In this document: positions 34,198 through 42,933 of the stretch, piece after piece
Layout: each line of letters begins with the position of its first letter
Position numbering within the stretch: position 1 is the first letter of the stretch
Assembly (NCBI RefSeq): GCF_032121415.1
Contig: NZ_CP135079.1
Coordinates: 5,456,001-5,520,000, forward strand
Source of the DNA: Streptomyces parvus
Lineage (GTDB): Bacteria; Actinomycetota; Actinomycetes; Streptomycetales; Streptomycetaceae
Direction: 5' to 3'
Length of the DNA stretch: 64,000 nt
The notes under the pieces: model-generated
The model's database searches: none
Told to the model about the DNA's origin: nothing
What the model saw: only the letters and a program-made list of their open reading frames with translations
Program-made: the position numbers and the translations under genes

Positions 34198-35400
34198 TCA
34201 CTTCTCCAGCGACAGCCGCTTCAGGCCGTCACCGCCCGGCGCTCCCCGGTTGAAGAGGAAGCCGCGGGTCCGGTCCTCGGCCAGCCGGTAGCGCGCGGTC
34301 CGGTCGGCGGACAGCCCTCCGGGGTTCTCCAGCGCCTGCTGTACGTCCACCAGTCGGAGGTCCTCGACCGCGCCCTCGGGCGCCTTCTCCCCGGGTTCGA
34401 GCTCCGGCGGGATGTCCACGAGCGTGGTGCGGTAGCGCGCGGAGACGTCCCAGCCGTCGGTGGTCTCGCGGAACTCGAACCAGCCGATCGCCCCCTCCTC
34501 GGTGAGGCCGGTCGGCGAGGAGTGCCGGGCCACCTGGTTGCCGAGGCCGTAGGCGACCCAGGTGCCGTTGACCTTCTGGATCGGCTGCACCACGTGGGCG
34601 TGGTGCCCGATCACCAGGTCGATGCCGGTCTCCTCGGTGATCCGCCGGGCCATGTCCAGCTGCGGGACGCTCGGCTCGTTGTAGTGCTCCAGGCCCCAGT
34701 GCAGGGAGAGCAGCACCACTTCGGCGCCCTTGTCGCGGGCCCGCTTCTCGGCCTTCTTGATGGCTTCCGTGCGGGAGAGGTTGAAGGCCCAGCTCTGCTT
34801 CTCGGGCGTGGGGTTGAGGAAGGACTCCCAGGAGTACGAGAGGTGGGCCACCTTGACGCCGTTGACGTCGCGGATGTTGATCTGCTCTGCTTCCTTCGGC
34901 GTCCGCGCCGATCCGCTGTGCCCGAGGCCCACCTCGTCCATGGCGTCCAGCGTGCGGCGCACGGCTTTCAGTCCATGGTCGAAGGTGTGATTGGAGGCTG
35001 TCGAGCAGGTGTCGTATCCGACGTCTTTCAGACTGGTCAGGACCTGCGGCGGAACCAGGAATTCCGGGTATCCCTGGAAGGGGCCCTCGGGGTTCCCGAC
35101 GGGTGTCTCCATGTGACAGATCGCGAGGTCGGCCTTGCTGATCACGGGCTTCACCCCGGCGAGCAGCGGTCCGAAGTCCAGTCCGGCCTCCCCGCGTCCG
35201 CTCTTCTCGGCATCCTCGGCGGCCTGCTCGACCAGCTCGGGATGGATGAGGACGTCTCCGGCCGCGGCGACGGTGAAACTGCGGCCGCCGGCCTTGGCCT
35301 GGGGCTGCGCGGGCTCGGAGCCGCACGACACGGTGAGGCCGACGGCTATCGCCAGCAGGCCCACCGAACGACCCATACCGAGAGAATTACGGAATGTCAC
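34198..35400 (-). CDS. CapA-family poly-gamma-glutamate protein (PgsA-like), lipoprotein
   Basis: About 400 residues; a lipobox LTVSC follows a hydrophobic signal. CapA metallophosphatase-like domain: FTVAAAGDVLIHPEL, CHMETPVGNP, STASNHTFDHG, LLSLHWGLEHY and IGHHAHVVQP are the five metal/active-site blocks. CapA/PgsA is required for PGA export or assembly. The first gene of the cluster on the minus strand. The start could be GTG 35400 or ATG 35376; neither has a strong ribosome site. Confidence 0.85.
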   Translation of the reverse strand: MTFRNSLGMGRSVGLLAIAVGLTVSCGSEPAQPQAKAGGRSFTVAAAGDVLIHPELVEQAAEDAEKSGRGEAGLDFGPLLAGVKPVISKADLAICHMETPVGNPEGPFQGYPEFLVPPQVLTSLKDVGYDTCSTASNHTFDHGLKAVRRTLDAMDEVGLGHSGSARTPKEAEQINIRDVNGVKVAHLSYSWESFLNPTPEKQSWAFNLSRTEAIKKAEKRARDKGAEVVLLSLHWGLEHYNEPSVPQLDMARRITEETGIDLVIGHHAHVVQPIQKVNGTWVAYGLGNQVARHSSPTGLTEEGAIGWFEFRETTDGWDVSARYRTTLVDIPPELEPGEKAPEGAVEDLRLVDVQQALENPGGLSADRTARYRLAEDRTRGFLFNRGAPGGDGLKRLSLEK

Positions 35401-35423
35401 TGAGTCATACTTACATGAGCCTC

Positions 35424-36383
35424 ATGTGTGATCGCCGTATTGCCATCACGGGAGGATCACGTTTCCTCCGCATTTTCGTCCCAGTGGGTTTGATCCTGGC
35501 TCTGGCCGGTTGTCAGGCCGATACGTCCCCGACCCCGGAGGACACCGTTCCGCGCGCCCGGGAACTGGTCGACCTGCGCAGCCGCATCCTCGGGTACACG
35601 GCGACGTTCCGCCCCGACGCTTCCTACAGCCCGCCCGGCAAGGCGCAGCGCGCGCGGCTGGCGAAGGCCGTCGGGAGTCTGCTGTCGGGTGACGCCCAGG
35701 GAGCCGAGCGGCAGCTCGCCCCGCTCGGCCTCGGCCTCAGCCGCCTCACCGACACCGACTCGGGCCGCCGCTACGACGAGATCGCCGCGACCGGCCCGGG
35801 GGAGAGTGCCCGCTGGGGCCGCGTGTACCTGAACGCCGACTCGGCCGTCCGCTGGAACGCCCAGGTCCCGCACCCCGTCTCCGACCGCGACACGGAGGAC
35901 CTGGGCATCCGGCTCCTGGAGCGGAACCCCGGCGGCGCACTCGTCCTCGCGGGAACCCACCGCCGGGCCGGTGAGGACGGCGAGGCCGATGTCGCCCACC
36001 GTGAGGACAGCGCCTTCCACGCGATCGTCGTGGAGCTGCAGAAGCGCGGGGTGCCCGGCGTCCAGCTGCACGGCTTCGCCGACTCCTCCGACCGCCCCTG
36101 GGACGCCGTCGTCTCCACCGGAGCCGTCGAGACGGCCCCCGCCGAGGTGACCGTTCTGGCCGACCGCATGGACGACGACGGACTACGGGTCTGCCGGGCC
36201 TGGGAGGCCCGCTGTCCGCTGGAGGGCAGGAGCAACGTCCAGGGCCGCTCGGCGGAGCGCGCACACGCCGGCTTCGTCCACGTCGAACTGGCCCGCCATG
36301 CCCGCGCGGACGACGGCCGCGACACCGAGGAGGCGGCCGAGGCCCTGGGCGGACTGGTCGCGGGGTGGAACGCCGGCGGTTAG
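35424..36383 (+). CDS. Putative secreted lipoprotein of unknown function
   Basis: About 319 residues from ATG 35424; in-frame ATGs at 35394 and 35415 are alternatives. A signal with lipobox LALAGC is followed by a domain with HPVSDRDTEDLGIRLLERNPGGALVLAGTHRR (in parts), ADVAHREDSAFHAI, VQLHGFADSS and NVQGR ... FVHVELAR. Conserved His/Asp/Glu spacing suggests a metal-dependent hydrolase, but I cannot name the family. It is divergent from capA, so a cell-surface role alongside PGA is possible. Confidence 0.7.
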   Translation: MCDRRIAITGGSRFLRIFVPVGLILALAGCQADTSPTPEDTVPRARELVDLRSRILGYTATFRPDASYSPPGKAQRARLAKAVGSLLSGDAQGAERQLAPLGLGLSRLTDTDSGRRYDEIAATGPGESARWGRVYLNADSAVRWNAQVPHPVSDRDTEDLGIRLLERNPGGALVLAGTHRRAGEDGEADVAHREDSAFHAIVVELQKRGVPGVQLHGFADSSDRPWDAVVSTGAVETAPAEVTVLADRMDDDGLRVCRAWEARCPLEGRSNVQGRSAERAHAGFVHVELARHARADDGRDTEEAAEALGGLVAGWNAGG

Positions 36384-36635
36384 GCCGTCGGGGGAGTTCG
36401 GGCCGGGCGCCTTCTGAGCGCTTGGTCCCAGGACTTGAGCGTTTGGCTGACGAGATCGGTGAGGAGGTGCAACTGGGCGCAGGTGCGCCCCCGTTCACGG
36501 GTGGCCGAGAGGGCGTGCCCGGTCAGGGGCGCGAGTTCGGTCAGCGGGTGTCCGGGCGCGGCCGGGACCTCCGGGTGGCGACGTGCCGGGGGTGGAAGTC
36601 GCTCCGGCGGTGGCGTTGTCCTCGGGCCGAACCGA

Positions 36636-36669
36636 TGTATAGCCTGGACAATGGCATGTGACATTGCAC
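36636..36669. promoter_or_regulatory. GntR-type operator candidate upstream of the hydroxyproline operon
   Basis: Contains TGTATAG (36636-36642), GGACAATGG and GTGACATTG (36658-36666). The same elements occur inverted upstream of gntR (CTATAC, CAATGTCAC) and upstream of the collagenase (CATTGTACATGTCAC). Confidence 0.65.
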
Positions 36670-36681
36670 CCGGAGGTGGCG

Positions 36682-37842
36682 ATGGAGGTCGTGGTCGTCG
36701 GCGCGGGCATCGTGGGCGCCGCGTGCGCGTTCCACGCCGCCTCCGCCGGTCTCGGCGTCACGGTGCTCGACCGGGGCCCCGTCGGTGCGGGCACCACCAG
36801 CCGGGGGGAGGGGAACATCCTGCTCTCCGACAAGGAGCCCGGACCGGAGCTGGAGCTGGCCCGGCTCAGCCGTGACCTCTGGGACGAGGCGAGTGAGGAA
36901 CTGGGTCCGCAGGCAGTCGAGTTCGAGAACAAGGGCGGCCTGGTCGTCGCGAGTTCCCTCGAAGGCCTCGCCGCCCTGCACGCGTTCGCCGCACGCCAGG
37001 CAGCGGCCGGTATCCGTACCGAACTCGTGGACCGTGTAGGCGAGTTCGAGCCGCACATCGCGCCCGGCCTCCCCGGCGGCGTCCACTACCCGCAGGACGC
37101 CCAGGTGCAGCCCGTCCTCGCGGCGGCCGGGCTGCTGCGGGCCGCCGTCCGGCGCGGCGCCCGGGTGCGTACCGGCGAGGCGGTCGCCGCCGTCACCGGA
37201 ACCGACGGGCGGGTCAACGGAGTTCGCACGGCAGACGGTGCGATGCTGACCGCCGACGCCGTGGTCAACGCGGCCGGAACGTGGGGTGGAGAGGTCGGCC
37301 GCCGCCTCGGCGCCCCCGTCGAGATCCTGCCGCGCCGGGGCTTCGTCCTCGTCACCGAACCGCTGCCGCCGATGATCCGGCACAAGGTCTACTCCGCGGA
37401 CTACGTCGCCAACGTCGCCTCCAACGACGAGGGCCTGGAGACCTCGTGCGTCGTCGAGGGCACCCGCGCGGGCACCATCCTGATCGGCGCCAGCCGCGAA
37501 CGCGTCGGCTTCGACACGGCGATGAACCCGGACGTGGTGGCCCTGCTCGCCGCGCGGGCGTGCCGCCTCTTCCCGTTCCTGCGCGACGTCCATCTGATCC
37601 GCGCCTACCGGGGGTTCAGACCGTACTGCCCCGACCACCTGCCGGTCGTCGGTCCGGACCCCCGGGTCCCCGGCGTCCTTCACGCGTGCGGCCACGAGGG
37701 CGCGGGCATCGGCCTCGCTCCCGGCACCGGCGCCCTGATCACCGCCCAGTTGCTCGGCCGCCCGTGGCGCGGCGCCGACCCGGCCGCCCACACCGGCCTG
37801 CTGCCCGACCGATTCCTCACGACCGGAGGTGTGCCGAAGTGA
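36682..37842 (+). CDS. FAD-dependent D-hydroxyproline dehydrogenase/oxidase subunit (LhpB/DAAO-like)
   Basis: 386 residues from ATG 36682 (CGGAGG upstream). FAD Rossmann motif VVVVGAGIVGAACAFHAA, then LDRGPVGAGTTSRGEGN, then the DAO-fold C-terminal GRxxRP-like YRGFRPYCPDHLPVVG and GHEGAGIGLAPGTG. It overlaps the small ferredoxin-like gene. In Pseudomonas the D-hydroxyproline dehydrogenase consists of three gene products (LhpB, LhpE, LhpF), matching this FAD / 2Fe-2S / FAD-BFD trio. It would oxidise cis-4-hydroxy-D-proline to pyrroline-4-hydroxy-2-carboxylate. Confidence 0.8.
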   Translation: MEVVVVGAGIVGAACAFHAASAGLGVTVLDRGPVGAGTTSRGEGNILLSDKEPGPELELARLSRDLWDEASEELGPQAVEFENKGGLVVASSLEGLAALHAFAARQAAAGIRTELVDRVGEFEPHIAPGLPGGVHYPQDAQVQPVLAAAGLLRAAVRRGARVRTGEAVAAVTGTDGRVNGVRTADGAMLTADAVVNAAGTWGGEVGRRLGAPVEILPRRGFVLVTEPLPPMIRHKVYSADYVANVASNDEGLETSCVVEGTRAGTILIGASRERVGFDTAMNPDVVALLAARACRLFPFLRDVHLIRAYRGFRPYCPDHLPVVGPDPRVPGVLHACGHEGAGIGLAPGTGALITAQLLGRPWRGADPAAHTGLLPDRFLTTGGVPK

Positions 37843-38129
37843 CCGGAGCGGCCGAGGAGACCGACGTACCCACCGCACCCGCGTTCACCGTGGACGGCGA
37901 ACCGCTGGCGTTCGTCCCCGGACAGACCCTGGCCGCCGCGCTCGTCGCCTCGGGCCGGGTCGCCTGGCGGACCACCCGGGGCGGGCAGCGGCCCCGGGGC
38001 GTCTTCTGCGGGATCGGCGTCTGCTACGACTGCCTGGTCACCGTCGACGGAAGGCGCGGGCAGCGCGCCTGCCTGGTGCAGGCCCGCGCGGGCATGGCCG
38101 TCGGGACGGGGGAGGGCGACGATGACTGA
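37839..38129 (+). CDS. (2Fe-2S)-binding small subunit (LhpF/HcnA-like)
   Basis: 96 residues; GTG overlaps the preceding stop (GTGA). The ferredoxin-type cysteine set is FCGIGVCYDCLVTVDGRRGQRAC, after an N-terminal GQTLAAALVASGRVAWRTT. It is the electron-transfer subunit between two FAD proteins of the dehydrogenase complex and overlaps the next gene by 8 nt. Confidence 0.82.
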   Translation: MTGAAEETDVPTAPAFTVDGEPLAFVPGQTLAAALVASGRVAWRTTRGGQRPRGVFCGIGVCYDCLVTVDGRRGQRACLVQARAGMAVGTGEGDDD

Positions 38130-39669
38130 GCCCCAGGACCTCGGCGACCGCGGCGGCCTCGGCGGTGGTGGCGCGACGACCGAACCCGACGACGACCACG
38201 CCGCGTCGCGTGAGCCCCGGGACTCCGTCGACCTCGTGGTGGTGGGCGCCGGACCGGCGGGTATGGCGGCCGCGGCCGCCGCCCTGGACGGTGGGCTGCG
38301 GGTCGTCCTCGTCGACTCGGGCCCCGCACCGGGCGGCCAGTTCTGGCGCCACCCCCCGGACCACGCGCGCGAGACCCTCCCCACCGGGGACCTGCACCAC
38401 GACCTGCGCACCTACCGGGCGCTGCGCGCCGCCCTGGCCGCCCACGAGCGCACCGGCCGGCTCACCCTCCTGCTCGACCACCCCGTGTGGACCACGGCCC
38501 GCGCGGCGGACGGCTTCACCGTCCACGCCGTGGACCGCAGCAGGCCGCCCGAGGAGCGGGCCGTCGTACTGCGCGCACCGGCCCTGATCGTGGCGACCGG
38601 CGCCTACGACCGCCAACTCCCCTTCCCCGGCTGGGACCTGCCCGGCGTCCTCACCGTCGGCGGAATCCAGTCGCTGCTCAAGGGCGGGGGAGTGGTGGCC
38701 GGCCGGCGCGTGGTCCTCGGCGGCACGGGCCCCTTCCTGCTGCCCGTCGCCGCCGCCCTCGCCGCCCGCGGCGCCGAGGTGGTCGCCGTGTGCGAGGCGG
38801 GGGCGCCCTCGGCCTGGCTGCGCCACCCCGCCCCCCTGCTGCGCAACCCCGCCAAGTGGGCCGAAGCCGCCGGTTACGCGTACACGCTCGCCCGGCACCG
38901 GATCCCGGTCCGCACCCGCACCGGCATCGTCGGCGCCGAGGGAGAGGAGCGCGTCGCCGTCGTACGCATCGCAGCCCTGGAGGGCGGCGGGGCGCCGATG
39001 CCGGGCACCGAGCGGCGGATCGAGGCCGACACCGTGGGTGTCGGCTGGGGCTTCGTCCCGCAGCTCGACCTGCTGCTCCCGCTCGGCTGCGACCTCGCCG
39101 ACGCGGGCGACGGCACCATGGCCGCCGTCGTCGACGCCGGACAGCGCACCACTGTTCCCGGCCTCTACGCCGCGGGCGAGACCTGCGGGGTGGGCGGGGC
39201 TGCGCTCGCGCTGAGCGAGGGGCGCGTGGCGGCCGTATCGGTGCTCACCGACCTCTCCGCGCCGGGCCGGCCGGGCCTCCGGCCGCCGGCCGCGGAACGC
39301 CGGGCGGTGGTCCGGCACCGCGCCTTCGCCCGCGCCCTGGCCCGGGCCCACCCCGTGCCGCGGGACTGGCCTGCCTGGCTGACCGACGACACCACGGTCT
39401 GCCGGTGCGAGGAGGTCACCGCGGGGACGGTCCGCGCCGCCCGCGCCGACGGCTCGGCAATCGACCACCGCCAGGTCAAACAGCTGACCAGGGCGGGCAT
39501 GGGCTGGTGCCAGGGCCGGATGTGCGGTCCCGCCGTGCACTGCCTCGTCGCCGCCCGCGCGGAGCCCTACACCCCCGCCGAACGGCTGATCGCGACCCCC
39601 CTCACCCTCGGTGCGCTCGCCGACTCCGGCGAGCCCTTCACCGGCGAGACCCCTTCCGAACCGACCTGA
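38122..39669 (+). CDS. FAD/NAD(P)-dependent oxidoreductase with C-terminal 2Fe-2S (BFD-like) domain (LhpE/HcnB-like)
   Basis: 515 residues. Pyridine nucleotide-disulfide oxidoreductase fold: DLVVVGAGPAGMAAAAAAL, then VDSGPAPGGQFW, ALIVATGAYDRQLPFPGW, second Rossmann VVLGGTGPFLLPVAAAL, and ADTVGVGWGF. The C-terminal cluster CRCEEV ... GMGWCQGRMCGP supplies four Cys for a BFD-like 2Fe-2S. It is the third subunit of the dehydrogenase. The N-terminal 30 residues are Gly/Asp-rich and may be overextended. Confidence 0.82.
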   Translation: MTEPQDLGDRGGLGGGGATTEPDDDHAASREPRDSVDLVVVGAGPAGMAAAAAALDGGLRVVLVDSGPAPGGQFWRHPPDHARETLPTGDLHHDLRTYRALRAALAAHERTGRLTLLLDHPVWTTARAADGFTVHAVDRSRPPEERAVVLRAPALIVATGAYDRQLPFPGWDLPGVLTVGGIQSLLKGGGVVAGRRVVLGGTGPFLLPVAAALAARGAEVVAVCEAGAPSAWLRHPAPLLRNPAKWAEAAGYAYTLARHRIPVRTRTGIVGAEGEERVAVVRIAALEGGGAPMPGTERRIEADTVGVGWGFVPQLDLLLPLGCDLADAGDGTMAAVVDAGQRTTVPGLYAAGETCGVGGAALALSEGRVAAVSVLTDLSAPGRPGLRPPAAERRAVVRHRAFARALARAHPVPRDWPAWLTDDTTVCRCEEVTAGTVRAARADGSAIDHRQVKQLTRAGMGWCQGRMCGPAVHCLVAARAEPYTPAERLIATPLTLGALADSGEPFTGETPSEPT

Positions 39670-39678
39670 GGAGTTCCC

Positions 39679-40593
39679 ATGAACCGCGTGGACCGCACGG
39701 CCCCCACCCGTATGCCCTGGCACGGTGTCATCGTCGCGACGAGCCTCCCGTTCGGCCGGGACCTCGCCGTCGACCACGGCGCCTACGGGGACAACGTCGC
39801 CTGGCTCGCCGAACAGGGCCTGCACGGCGTCGCCCCGAACGGGTCGCTGGGCGAGTACCAGACCCTGACGTACGAGGAACGCGACCGCGTCGTCGAGACC
39901 GCCGTCGCCCACGCCCCCGAGGGCTTCACCGTGATGCCGGGCGTCGGGGCGTACGGCGCGATCGAGGCCAGGCGGCACGCGCTCTTCGCCAAGGACGCCG
40001 GCTGCCAGGCCGTCATGTGCCTGCCGCCCAACGCCTACCGGGCCGACGACCGCGCCGTCCTGGAGCACTACGCGATGGTCGCCTCCGCCGGTCTTCCCGT
40101 CACCGCCTACAACAACCCCATCGACACCAAGGTCGACCTGCGTCCCGAGCTGCTCGCCAAGCTGTACGCCGAGGGGTTCATCGTGGGCGTGAAGGAGTTC
40201 TCCGGGGACGTCCGCAGGTGCTACGCCATCAACGAACTCGCTCCCGGGCTCGACCTGATCATCGGTACCGACGACACCCTCCTCGAAGTGGCCGTCGCCG
40301 GGGCCAAGGGCTGGGTCGCCGGGTACCCCCAGGTCTTCCCGCGCGCCTGCCTCGACCTCTACGACGCCTCGCTGGCCGGCGATCTCACCACCGCGCTCCC
40401 GCTCTACCGCCGGCTCCACTCCGTACTGCGCTGGGACAGCAGGACCGAGTTCGTCCAGGCGATCAAGCTCGGCCAGGACATGATCGGCCGGACCGGCGGC
40501 GCCTGCCGGCCGCCCCGGCAGGCCCTGGACCCGGAGACCGAGGCCGTCGTGCGCTCCGCCACCCAGGCCCTCATCGACGCGGGGGTGAACTGA
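39679..40593 (+). CDS. DapA-family pyrroline-4-hydroxy-2-carboxylate deaminase (LhpC-like)
   Basis: 304 residues, TIM-barrel dihydrodipicolinate synthase family: Schiff-base Lys in VGVKEFSGD, Tyr in TAYNNPID, GVAPNGSLGEY in place of the usual GTTGE loop. AGGAG sits 7 bp upstream of the ATG. In hydroxyproline catabolism this family member deaminates the dehydrogenase product to alpha-ketoglutarate semialdehyde. A semialdehyde dehydrogenase for the last step is not in the cluster. Confidence 0.82.
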   Translation: MNRVDRTAPTRMPWHGVIVATSLPFGRDLAVDHGAYGDNVAWLAEQGLHGVAPNGSLGEYQTLTYEERDRVVETAVAHAPEGFTVMPGVGAYGAIEARRHALFAKDAGCQAVMCLPPNAYRADDRAVLEHYAMVASAGLPVTAYNNPIDTKVDLRPELLAKLYAEGFIVGVKEFSGDVRRCYAINELAPGLDLIIGTDDTLLEVAVAGAKGWVAGYPQVFPRACLDLYDASLAGDLTTALPLYRRLHSVLRWDSRTEFVQAIKLGQDMIGRTGGACRPPRQALDPETEAVVRSATQALIDAGVN

Positions 40594-40594
40594 C

Positions 40595-41596
40595 GTGCGC
40601 TCCAGGGTCTGCTACCACGCGGTCGACTCGCACACCGAGGGCATGCCGACCCGGGTGATCACCGGTGGGGTGGGCGTCCTGCCGGGCGCGACCATGGCCG
40701 AGCGGCGACAGCGGTTCATGGCCGAACGGGACGGGCTGCGCACCCTGTTGATGTGCGAGCCGCGCGGGCACTCGTCCATGTCCGGCGCGGTCCTCCAGCC
40801 CCCGACCCGGCCGGACGCCGACTTCGGCGTGCTGTTCATCGAGGTCTCCGGCTGTCTGCCCATGTGCGGCCACGGCACCATCGGCGTGGCGACGGTCCTG
40901 GTGGAGACGGGCATGGTCGAGGCGGTCGAGCCGGAGACCCTCATCCGCCTCGACACCCCCGCCGGTCTCGTCACGGCACGGGTCGCCGTGCGCGACGGCC
41001 GGGCGGAGTCCGTCACCCTGGAGAACGTCGCCTCCTACAGCCACGCGCTGGACCAGGTCGTCGACGTGGCGGGGTTCGGCCCGGTCCGTTACGACATGGC
41101 GTACGGCGGCAACTTCTACGCCGTCGTGCGCACCGAGGACCTCGGCATCCCCTTCGACCGGGCGGAGAAGGGCCGGCTGCTCGACGCGGGCCTGGCCGTC
41201 ATGCGGGCGGTCAACGAGCAGAACCCGGTGGCCCACCCGGAGAACCCCGCGATCGACGTCTGCCACCACGTCTATCTGGAGGCCCCCGGCTCCACCGCCG
41301 AGCACTCGCGGCACGCCATGGCGATCCACCCCGGCTGGTTCGACCGCTCGCCCTGCGGGACGGGAACCAGCGCCCGGATGGCCCAACTGCACGCGCGGGG
41401 ACTGCTGAAGACCGGGCAGGACTTCGTCAACGAGTCCTTCATCGGCTCCCGCTTCACCGGCCGCATCCTGGGCGAGAGCACGGTCGGCGGCCTGCCCGCC
41501 GTCCTGCCCGCCGTCACCGGCCGCGCCTGGATCACCGGGACCGCGCAGTATCTGCTCGACCCGACCGACCCCTACCCGGAGGGATTCACCGTATGA
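40595..41596 (+). CDS. 4-hydroxyproline 2-epimerase (proline racemase family)
   Basis: 333 residues starting GTG, 1 nt after the deaminase stop. Both catalytic cysteines are present: PMCGHGTIG near residue 90 and SPCGTGTSAR near residue 250. DSHTEGMPTRVI lies at the N-terminus. Cys/Cys (not Cys/Thr) identifies an epimerase rather than a dehydratase. It converts trans-4-hydroxy-L-proline from collagen to cis-4-hydroxy-D-proline, the substrate of the upstream dehydrogenase. Confidence 0.87.
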   Translation: MRSRVCYHAVDSHTEGMPTRVITGGVGVLPGATMAERRQRFMAERDGLRTLLMCEPRGHSSMSGAVLQPPTRPDADFGVLFIEVSGCLPMCGHGTIGVATVLVETGMVEAVEPETLIRLDTPAGLVTARVAVRDGRAESVTLENVASYSHALDQVVDVAGFGPVRYDMAYGGNFYAVVRTEDLGIPFDRAEKGRLLDAGLAVMRAVNEQNPVAHPENPAIDVCHHVYLEAPGSTAEHSRHAMAIHPGWFDRSPCGTGTSARMAQLHARGLLKTGQDFVNESFIGSRFTGRILGESTVGGLPAVLPAVTGRAWITGTAQYLLDPTDPYPEGFTV

Positions 41597-41653
41597 CCGC
41601 CGGGCCGACGGGAAGGGCCCCTCGACGTGCCCCGGCCCCCACCCGGCTTCGGC

Positions 41654-42364
41654 TCAGCGCGCGCCGAGCCCGCGGGACGGGGCCGCGCGTTCGGCTTCCC
41701 GCTTCCGGGCCGCCCACAGCGTCCGCACATGCGCGAGATGGCGCCGCATGTGTTCCTCCGCCGCCTCCGCGTCGCCCTCGATCATGATGTCCAGGAGCGC
41801 GGTGTGCTCCTGCGCGGAACCCACCAACGACCCCTCGTGGGACAGGTCGGTGAGGCCGTACAGCCGGGAGCGCTTGCGCAGGTCGGCCACCGTCTCGACG
41901 AGGCGCGCGTTCCCCGCGAGGGCGAGCAGGTCGAGGTGGAAGCGGCGGTCCGACTCCAGGTAGCCGATCAGGTCGCCCCGCTGGGCGGCGGCCACGATCT
42001 CCTCGGCCACCGGACGCACCGCCTCCAACTGCTCACGGGAGGCGGTGCGGGCCACCCGGCCGATGGTGGGGATCTCGATGAGCGCGCGGATCTCGGTGTA
42101 CTCGTCCAGGTCGCGCTCGGAGAGCTCGGTGACGCGGAAGCCCTTGTTGCGCACCGCCTCGACCAGGCCCTCCCGAGCCAGATCCAGCATGGCCTCGCGC
42201 ACGGGCGTGGCAGAGACGCCGTACTCGGCGGCCAGGGTGGGCGCGGAGTAGATCACGCCGGGCTGGAGTTCCCCCGCTATCAGCGCGGCCCGCAGGGCGT
42301 TGGCCACCTGGTCGCGCAGATGCTCCTGCACCGAGATGAGTTTGCGGGACTTCAGCTCACTCAT
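41654..42364 (-). CDS. GntR-family (FCD) regulator of the hydroxyproline cluster
   Basis: 236 residues. Winged HTH LAAEYGVSATPVREAMLDLAREGLVE, then an FCD ligand-binding domain with metal-type Asp/His residues (RALIEIP, ESDRRFHLDLL, EHTALLD, AEEHMRRHL). Convergent with the epimerase gene. Its own promoter carries inverted copies of the motifs seen ahead of the catabolic operon and of the collagenase gene. It probably senses a hydroxyproline-derived ligand. Confidence 0.87.
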   Translation of the reverse strand: MSELKSRKLISVQEHLRDQVANALRAALIAGELQPGVIYSAPTLAAEYGVSATPVREAMLDLAREGLVEAVRNKGFRVTELSERDLDEYTEIRALIEIPTIGRVARTASREQLEAVRPVAEEIVAAAQRGDLIGYLESDRRFHLDLLALAGNARLVETVADLRKRSRLYGLTDLSHEGSLVGSAQEHTALLDIMIEGDAEAAEEHMRRHLAHVRTLWAARKREAERAAPSRGLGAR

Positions 42365-42382
42365 GGGTTCCCCTTCAGATTT

Positions 42383-42405
42383 GTCACCGCACTATACAAT
42401 GTCAC
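42383..42405. promoter_or_regulatory. GntR-type operator candidate upstream of gntR
   Basis: GTCAC (42383-42387) - CTATAC (42392-42397) - CAATGTCAC (42397-42405). Read on the minus strand it gives GTGACATTGTATAG, combining the elements found at 36636-36669. Confidence 0.6.
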
Positions 42406-42766
42406 GTTGCGCGGAGCGTCCCTCCTCGGCTGTCAGGGCGTGCGGCGGTCGACGTGGGTGATGACCAGGCGGGTCGGCGGCTGCGGGCCGGTGAGAAGTC
42501 CCGGCAGCTCGTCCAGGTGGGCGCGGCGCAGCCCCATCGGCGCCGTCTCGTCCAGGCCGGGCCGACGGCCGGCTTGGAACTCGCCGTAGCGGCGGTCGCG
42601 GCGGAAGTCGCCGGCGTCGCGGGCAGGACCGGCCGGCGCACCCCTGCGCCCGGGCGCTGCTCTCGACGGCCCCGCTGCCCGACCCGGGGTGCGCACGGCC
42701 GCCTGCCACCTCCCCGGGGCGGACTGAGGGGCCGACGGATTTCCGGCACGGGTCTTCCTGGTGAAG
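42406..42766. other. GC-rich stretch between gntR and collagenase promoter
   Basis: About 360 bp. A minus-strand ORF (42433-42696) ending THVDRRTP reads as protein-like over its last 60 residues but has no start context or family I know. It may be a decayed gene fragment. Otherwise nothing recognisable. Confidence 0.35.
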
Positions 42767-42794
42767 TGTGACCTGTGCCATTGTACATGTCACA
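42767..42794. promoter_or_regulatory. GntR-type operator candidate upstream of the collagenase
   Basis: TGTGAC (42767-42772) and GTCACA (42789-42794) form an inverted repeat. The inner CATTGTACATGTCAC (42779-42793) shares CATTGTA and GTCAC with the gntR and lhp-type operon sites. It lies about 140 bp before the collagenase GTG. Confidence 0.6.
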
Positions 42795-42933
42795 GGGCGT
42801 GGACATGCCAAGCCTGGCCATCGTCCCCATTCCGTCCGGCCGACAGCACGGCATGACGCCATCCCGAGCCCTGCCCTGTCCATCCCATCGGTCACGCAAG
42901 CGCGTGACCCGACCCCTCATGGGAGGAAACAAC

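Noticed and set aside
30067..35403. A 1778-residue plus-strand ORF across the PGA cluster
   Set aside because: It is the antisense shadow of pgsB, the HAMP gene and capA; composition is Val/Gly/Asp/His-rich without domains, typical of mirror frames in high-GC DNA.
36380..36664. Minus-strand ORF of 94 residues before the hydroxyproline operon
   Set aside because: No family resemblance, no ribosome site, and it covers the operon promoter and operator; kept as intergenic.
42433..42696. Minus-strand ORF ending THVDRRTP between gntR and collagenase
   Set aside because: Some protein-like character but no start context or recognised family; at most a gene fragment.
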